Shown here piece by piece: positions 57,971 to 64,000 of a stretch of 64,000 bases of DNA. Within the stretch, counting starts at the first letter, position 1. Every line of letters starts with the position of its first letter. The notes below the pieces were generated by a model, which saw only the letters and a list, made by a program, of their open reading frames with translations, had not been told where the DNA came from and searched no databases. The DNA is from Galerina marginata (lineage: Eukaryota; Basidiomycota; Agaricomycetes; Agaricales; Galerinaceae). The DNA is taken from contig JAECYW010000021.1 in assembly GCA_023014335.1 (NCBI GenBank), forward strand, positions 558,001 to 622,000, in the 5' to 3' direction. The translations under genes and the position numbers were made by a program.

Positions 57971-59064
57971 GGAGGTAAAGTGAATGCAAGAATGGGCTTC
58001 GCCTGATTTCTGTGTTTCAAAAACAAAAATAACAGAGAGAGTATGTTGATCGGGACGACCAGTGGACAAATGAGTTCGTCAGATTTCGAGCACCAGCCAC
58101 CCACAACGTGCAGTGAGTGACTGTAAAACCGAGGAAGTTAGTAATGAGAAAAAAGGAATGATGAATTCGTGGAGAAAAGATAGCGAATGAACTTACGCTG
58201 CGAATGTAAGGGCTTCGATGGAGACCAATAATAATGCCAGGCCAAACTAATAGGGCGGTTCAATTTGTTTGGCAACTAGCGTGTTCGCACGGTCCTCATA
58301 TATATAAAGGACTTGTGAAAGTTGATTCTCTCGAAAAAAGAGACCACATACTTTTTGGATCTGATAACCACTATCTAAGTACTGTAATGCATATGACTTT
58401 GAAAGAAAATTTACAGTTCACCTATGTTTTGATAGCTACAGTAAAAGCGAGTCGCTTGAAAGTTGAAGCTTGAAGATCAATTGTGACAAAATTGTCACAT
58501 TATTTTATTAGAAAATCCCCACAGCCTACAGGCGTCCGTATTGAGAAAATACCATCAATGATCGATCTCCCGCCAAAAAACGGTCGACTTCCAACGTTAA
58601 CGTACGTGACAATTCCAACCCTCGCACCGTCTTCAAAAAATCCTCTCCCCGAAAAGAAACCGCACTGCTCGATAGGACTCTCACTGTCTATTGGTTTTTG
58701 TCGAAGATCCCCAGGAAAATCATGCAGACCTGTCCCGGGGAAACATTTTGTCCTATAGTCAACGTATAGTATAGATAGATTTGCACCAGCGCGCGTTGAT
58801 CATCGCAGCTCGCACCGCTCAGCGTCAACCTATTATTCCGCAACACGCTTGTAGCACACATCTTGACTGTTGGACGTAAAAAAATGACCACGATATAAAT
58901 CCGGCTAACGTCTCCCTTAAGTTACGAAATTATGAAATTATGAACCCGCTTTTACTTTATTTTCAATCTCCCAGACTGGCGACATCAGGAAACGTCCAAC
59001 TCGTCTTGCGTCTTTGGCATCCTCTTTGTCTTTGTCCTGTCATCTTTACTTGCTTTGTAGGCGC
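57971..59064. other. Intergenic region containing a dispersed repeat
   Basis: About 1.1 kb between divergent genes. It holds copy 2 of the dispersed repeat (58800-58859). No other gene is seen. Confidence 0.5.
58800..58859 (-). repeat. Dispersed repeat, copy 2 (inverted)
   Basis: The reverse complement of this segment matches 43149-43208 at 56 of 60 positions. Flanking bases differ, so the shared unit is short. It could be a remnant of a longer element or a conserved end sequence. Confidence 0.9.
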
Positions 59065-59622
59065 ATGGCATATTACCGCGAAGTACTGTCAAACAACGTG
59101 ATTGATTTCTTGAGATTGAAAGGCGAAAGGGAAGAAACTATCTCCCTCAAGCGTCGTACGAAAAGGCATGGTGCTCCCGATGAGCAAAACGAGCTCCGTC
59201 AAATCATTGCCGCTTTGAGAGACGAGGAGGGCCATTTTTATCGGGCAGGGAGGACTGAAGGCGTCGCCGTAAGTGAAGACTTCGGCAAAGGCTTGGAAGT
59301 CTTGGAAGACGGGAAAATAAAAGATTTCATTGCAAAAAGTACCATCACGCCGACGATCACGAAAATGCACAGAAGCGGGTCCCATGAGGCACCTTCTACA
59401 ACCGAACTTCCCCTCGGAACTGAGGAAATCGATGAAGGGATAGAACAGGAAAGGGAGATTGAACGAATGAATCAGTCCGATGAACTTCAAGATGATGATA
59501 GAACCTTACCTCATCATGCAATGGTCACAATTAACGATGAAATCTACATGAACGAATCAAATGGTCAGTCAACTCAAAGGTTTCAAAAGCTGAACACTTA
59601 CTCTCGGGCGTTCTGGGGTTAA
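59065..59622 (+). CDS. Hypothetical charged protein (about 185 aa)
   Basis: A single open frame begins MAYYREVLSNNVIDFLRLKG, continues with basic and acidic helical sequence (ETISLKRRTKRHGAPDEQNE, then LRQIIAALRDEEGHFYRAGR) and an acidic Glu/Asp-rich C-terminal half (GTEEIDEGIEQEREIERMNQ). No domain is recognised and no membrane segment is visible. Composition suggests a soluble, partly coiled-coil protein. It could be a separate gene or the first exon of a longer one. Its end overlaps the inferred end of the minus-strand pseudogene at 59514-60919, which weakens both calls there. Confidence 0.4.
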   Translation: MAYYREVLSNNVIDFLRLKGEREETISLKRRTKRHGAPDEQNELRQIIAALRDEEGHFYRAGRTEGVAVSEDFGKGLEVLEDGKIKDFIAKSTITPTITKMHRSGSHEAPSTTELPLGTEEIDEGIEQEREIERMNQSDELQDDDRTLPHHAMVTINDEIYMNESNGQSTQRFQKLNTYSRAFWG

Positions 59623-60919
59623 GATTTCGTCGTGCTCTTCGTCTTCAACCATCTCCAGGCGTCGCTTTTCTGTAGGCTTTCCAAAAAATGCTTCATGGGG
59701 TGACGGTGGTTCCCAGTCATCGCTGTCCTCATCTGGTATGTTCTCACGAAAGCGAGTGGAATCCGAAATAGAGCCGTGTACACTTCGGAGAGGAGAGGAG
59801 GAAGGCGAATGGTGAGTTTGGAGGTCGAAGAAACAGCCAGATGGCGGAACAGGCGGGATTATGTTCTCCTTCGGGGGTTGCTTGTTATTCTCTGTAAAAC
59901 AGGAAGTGAGAAAGTATAAGTATTATAGTCAGATGTGCAATCTAACCTTTATTCTTCAAGCGAGTAGCAGCCCCCTTCTTGAGTTTGGCTGTCCGGAGTG
60001 TATCTGTATCAATAGGTGTACCCAGGTGATACTCATGGCCGAAGTTGTTGAAGATCTCGTTAATCGAACGAGTTGAAGACAGTGATTACATAACAGCGGC
60101 GTCATATGGAGATCGGGTATTAATCCAGCCGCACGACCCAAAACCCGAGATGTCCCAAGAGCATAACCACTCCACAGAAGGTTGATCAGGTTCAGGATTA
60201 AGAATGTTCAAAAAGGTACCAACACGGGGGCACCGTCGAGAGAAATCGCAAACTATCGAAGACTGTATAGCACTTAACCAAGCCTGCGGAAATTTTTCCT
60301 TAGCGAGAACAGCGAACCAATCTCCGCAATCATCCGTTTTATTCATGGTCTCAATGTCAGAGATCCGGCTCGAAATCAGCGCCATCCACATAAGAAACCA
60401 GTCTCGAGAGGCGGCAATACGAAGGCGAGCAGAACGATGGGAAGGATATGACTTGTTGAAGCCGAGAAGGGATGGAGGGATTGGCTTGAGAGCTGCGCGA
60501 ACTCGAGTACCATAAGCCTTCGCCAGGAGATGAGCGGTACGAATGAGAGAGTTTTCCACCTGCAGCCACTGTTTGACCTGTTCAGGTGCAAGGGCAAATT
60601 GTTCATGATCGTCTTCTCGAGGTTTGATGTGAGAGACAACATCCCGGAGGCAACTAAAAACAAGGCCATCGAAAGAAGGTCGTAAGGTGACATGAGATAG
60701 AAAATGGTATGGCTTCGTCCACCATCGGGGAGATAAGAATGTCTCGAATTTGGCCCCGCGAGCAGGAAAGAGGTAGGAACGACTAGGTTGAGGTACATCA
60801 ACCTGTCGAGAACAGTTCGGCGAGTAAAAGATGTCCCCTGCTGGACTGAGGAAAGCATGACCTGAGGAATGGTCAAGTTTGTTTGGTGTGTAAACCTTGC
60901 CTGTATAGGCGAATGACAT
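59514..60919 (-). pseudogene. Orphan agaricomycete family member with an in-frame stop
   Basis: The frame from ATG 60919 (MSFAYTGKVYTPNKLDHSSG) runs 277 residues. It includes RSYLFPARGAKFETFLSPRW, VFSCLRDVVSHIKPREDDHE, then ASRDWFLMWMALISSRISDI and PSVEWLCSWDISGF. A TAA at 60086 interrupts it. In the same frame beyond the stop the sequence continues SLSSTRSINEIFNNFGHEYH and LGTPIDTDTLRTAKLKKGAA. An intron then joins to ENNKQPPKENIIPPVPPSGC, with DEDSDDWEPPSPHEAFFGKP after it. From memory this order (SRDWF.xWM.L, then PSVEWxC) marks a large agaricomycete family of unknown function, often near transposons. The stop suggests a pseudogene, though a very short intron around it cannot be excluded. 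Confidence 0.5.
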
Positions 60920-63900
60920 TCTGCGGAAGCCAGTTAAATACGTCGGGGGACATGGCAATATTGATGAAACAGCTCACATTAGTTGTTTGCTGCAAGCGAG
61001 AGGCGGTGGTCATAAAAAATATCACAAAAGCCTAAAAAGAACGCTCTTAAGCAAACAGAACAAGTCCTCAATCATTCTAAAATTCACAGGTGCTGGATTT
61101 CAAACCGAGTTTGACAATCAGACTGAGTCGTAGGTGGTTGTTGACACCTTTGGCAGCAGTTGCGGAACCAACTAGGCCGGGTTCTTTGAACCAAAAGAAC
61201 CCCTCCAAGAGGCGTTTTGACACCCGCTCCCTTCTCCTATATGTCCCGATTAGGACAGTCATATAGTACAGAGGTCGCCAAGTGTATCCCAGAGAGATGC
61301 TAGAGTAAGAAGGGTAATCTTAGGACGAGGGTTTTGGGATTATTCTGCCCTTGAACTCACAATAAGCACAGTAATAGAATCTAATCATTGAATTTATCGT
61401 ACACGCCGACATTTGAGCGCAGGGCAGATCTGGGGAGTAATTGGATTCTATCGCGCAGCGCTCCCAAGAGCGCTCTGACGAGGTTCATGAGGCTCTCGAG
61501 CCTGGCTGTCCTCCTGTCTATCGCTGCATAGCACTCCTGCCGCCCGCGAGCGTCCAAAATCGACATATAACCCGTCCCACCCACGACCGCTCCTCTATCC
61601 GCCAATCCATCACTTTCGTCGAAATCGCTCTCTCTCTCGAGCGCCGTGATTCGCCTCGTTGGGCCTTCGAGCCGGCCTGCCCATCCACCTCATTTCATTG
61701 CACGGAACCCTTGACAGTGCCGGACTCCACTGCCCTCCACTCCACTGCTTGTGTCAAATGGTATCAATCCGAACACTGCTACGCGGCCCTCGCGAGCACT
61801 CGATGACAAAAATAAGGCACCTACAGGAGACATTGTGCAGAGAGAGGAGTGGTGGAAGACGTTGCGTCAGGGTGGCGGAGAGAACGAGGCTTGTGGTTTC
61901 GAAACGTGAGGGATGGCAGACGGGCGTTGGGGAGAGCGCTTCGAGAATACTCGTGGTGGTTGCTGTGTCTGCGGCTTTGGGCCTATAATGCTAGCCACGC
62001 CGTCTTCATTCCGGAAGGTCACAACCGATGCAATCCATCCCTCAGCTCTGTCAAACAGCAGCGCAATTTGACTCGGTTTCTTATGGCATGCTTGTTCACC
62101 TCCACTCCCTGAAGTGACAGTCTGCATCTTCTTCCTATCCTCTACAAGGAGAACAAGCCCAGCAAGTAGATGCAGGAGGACGATCCTTCCATTCTCCACA
62201 TCCACACACCCCTAGGCGGCGGTTGCTGGTAGCGACTTTGATCTTGCCACCATGCCCAGCTGGCATCTCTGTGCAGATAGCGCAGGCAGCGGAAAGGTGG
62301 GGCGAATCAGTGGACGTCGGGTTAATGCCAACAACATAGTGAGCGGATTACGTCGTTTGGCCTGAGAGTGGGTAAGACGCCGACAAAAGCACCCAATATT
62401 GGCGCAGGATTTGCTGGAGTACCAGGCGGTTCTGCTGGTGATAGCCTGCATGGGCGGGTGGTCTTGCAAGGTCACAATTTTAAAGCTCGGAGCATGGGCG
62501 TGGCAAGGTGGTGGAGGAAACACCTGCGTCACGAAGCGCCTGGCGACCCTTCTCGGAGACTTCTCGTGCGTGTCTGATTCCTTCTTGAACTCCTCAGCAG
62601 AGCACCGTAGCTCTATCAACTCATTCTCACCACCTTGATGTTGAACATGCTCTATCATCCTCCAACCACATAATCTTGCACGGAGCAAGTACCTAGCGCT
62701 CGAGGAGATTGAGATCGCAAACCTGTAGTATAGTTATAAAAGCCGTGGTCGTCTAAACCCAGCAGCTCTTGTTCCCAGCAGTCGGATAACCAGGAACAAA
62801 GAACTACTGGGAGTGAGATGTCGAGGGAGATGGGCGAAATAGCGCGGTGGAGAGCGAAACCTTGGTTAAGAGGTGTTATGAGGTCGATAATCGGCAGCTA
62901 AAAATGTCTTTTCGTCATAAAAGCGTGGTCGGAGGGCAAAAGCTGCATGCCCATAGTGCGCAATGGAAGTCAGAACGAAGGTAAAACACCTTGAACCACA
63001 CAAGTTCGATCAACAGCCAAAATTTTCTCACGGACATATTGCAAATGAAATAGACAAGAAATTCAACAACAATGTATGTCTTCCTCTCAGGCCTGAGAGG
63101 TCAATGAAAACGGAAAGAGATAATTGTAAGCTCTCTTCTGATATAATTTTTATTGTGAATTGTCCGTCAAAGTAATAAAAGTCAGACGAGACCTGAATTT
63201 GTCGCTCTGAACTTGCTCTGAACCAGGAGAAAGGGCTGCACTTCGTCTTTAAACGAGGAACCGACTCACCAATTTTTTTTGGAGAACTTCTCGAGTCTTG
63301 CAGCATATCCTGAGCTTACACCGAGGCTTTATGTTGAGGAAACACATATTTTCGTTATTTATCAATCATTATTATCGTGAAGATTCGAAGGGTACAAGGT
63401 TACATCGCAGTTTGGTCTACTTCGAGACGCAGACTTGGCTTGCAGGCCGATGCTTTGCACGGCAGAATTTGTCCCCGGTCGGCTTTGGACTTTTTACCTC
63501 CTAATAATTACAGTACACTGTTATATCTATGTTTCTCGGTCCTTTTATTAGTCAATGTGAACTGTATTGAGCGCGACAATACGGGTACAGTGTTCGACGG
63601 GCAGCTCATCGCCCGTACCTCTTCACTATTGTTTTACTAGGGCGGAAGATCAGTATAACCCAAAATGTCCGAAGTTAGGGTGGAGGACCGACGTACCAAA
63701 AAGCCACGCACGGCGGGGTGATCAACTACGCAGTCGTCGCCTCCGCCCTTCCTTCGTTGGTCGTTATTTGACTGCGTTGTCGTTTTTTCGCAAGGATATT
63801 TGGTGTTGAGTGGAGGTGGGAGTGGTGTCGTAGGGAGGCTACGTACGAATCCTTAGAGAGAAGGTCACCCCCAGCACCAACGTTCGGAAGGATGGAACGG

Positions 63901-64000
63901 GCTTACGCCACTCGTCGTTTGCTCAGAAGTCTACCCCCTACGAGCTACGCCGCCATGGTCAACATTAGCTCCGTTGAGGCTCGACGCTCTACCCGATCTT
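60920..64000. other. Right-end region with no recognised gene
   Basis: About 3 kb of mixed sequence. Overlapping open frames on both strands near 61381-61806 and 62212-62688 are GC-driven and carry no motif. Two similar words, ATAAAAGCCGTGGTCG near 62736-62751 and ATAAAAGCGTGGTCGG near 62917-62932, may be promoter-like or chance. Nothing else can be supported. Confidence 0.45.

Noticed and set aside
61381..61806. Overlapping frames on both strands as a possible gene
   Set aside because: No motif, no consistent splice structure, and both strands are open over the same bases.
62212..62688. Minus-strand 158-codon frame
   Set aside because: Irregular composition without motifs; the opposite strand is also open.

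Overview
This window looks like nuclear DNA of an agaricomycete (mushroom-forming basidiomycete). Genes are broken by many short introns of about 45-60 bases with GT...YAG borders. Several predicted proteins are fungal or basidiomycete in type: an external NADH dehydrogenase with EF-hands, an SRP40/Nopp140 C-terminus, a Rap1-type telomere protein, F-box proteins and a GH44 xyloglucanase. The right third carries degraded families that I recall as expanded in agaricomycetes. No rRNA gene, convincing tRNA gene or CRISPR array was seen.

Bases 1-41,300 are a compact housekeeping block. In order: an uncharacterised charged protein (-), GPI10 mannosyltransferase (+), external NADH dehydrogenase (-), a YTH-domain m6A reader (+), a long intergenic segment with a 120-base near-perfect inverted repeat, a TilS-like tRNA lysidine synthase (+), SRP40/Nopp140 (-), lumazine synthase (+), a Gtr1/RagA GTPase (+), a Rap1-like telomere protein (-), an F-box protein (+), a Vcx1-type Ca2+/H+ exchanger (-), a histidine phosphatase (-), Doa1/PLAA (-), a broken family fragment (-), a GH44 glycoside hydrolase (-), an ADGF-type adenosine deaminase (+), a triple-KH RNA-binding protein (+) and the ribosome biogenesis factor BRX1 (+). 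Divergent pairs share short promoters, for example SRP40/lumazine synthase at 63-96 bases. The genes serve unrelated core pathways and do not form a functional cluster.

Bases 41,300-64,000 are an accessory region: AT-rich degenerate sequence, a 22-base tandem array, and broken or orphan multi-copy families. These include a long coiled-coil/acidic orphan pseudogene with a GMSS(N/D)E motif, a second rearranged copy of it, a pseudogene resembling TET/JBP-type 2-oxoglutarate/Fe dioxygenases, a kinase-like gene of the Crinkler/FunK type, an F-box gene, a poorly understood broken coding region, and another orphan-family copy with an in-frame stop. A dispersed repeat of about 60 bases occurs twice in opposite orientation (43.1 and 58.8 kb) around this island. 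The last 3 kb show nothing I can name.

The best leads are the TET/JBP-like relic with its neighbouring orphan families, the 120-base inverted repeat, and the two diverged copies of the GMSS(N/D)E family. Exon joins were made by eye from frame and splice consensus, so gene ends are firmer than internal borders.
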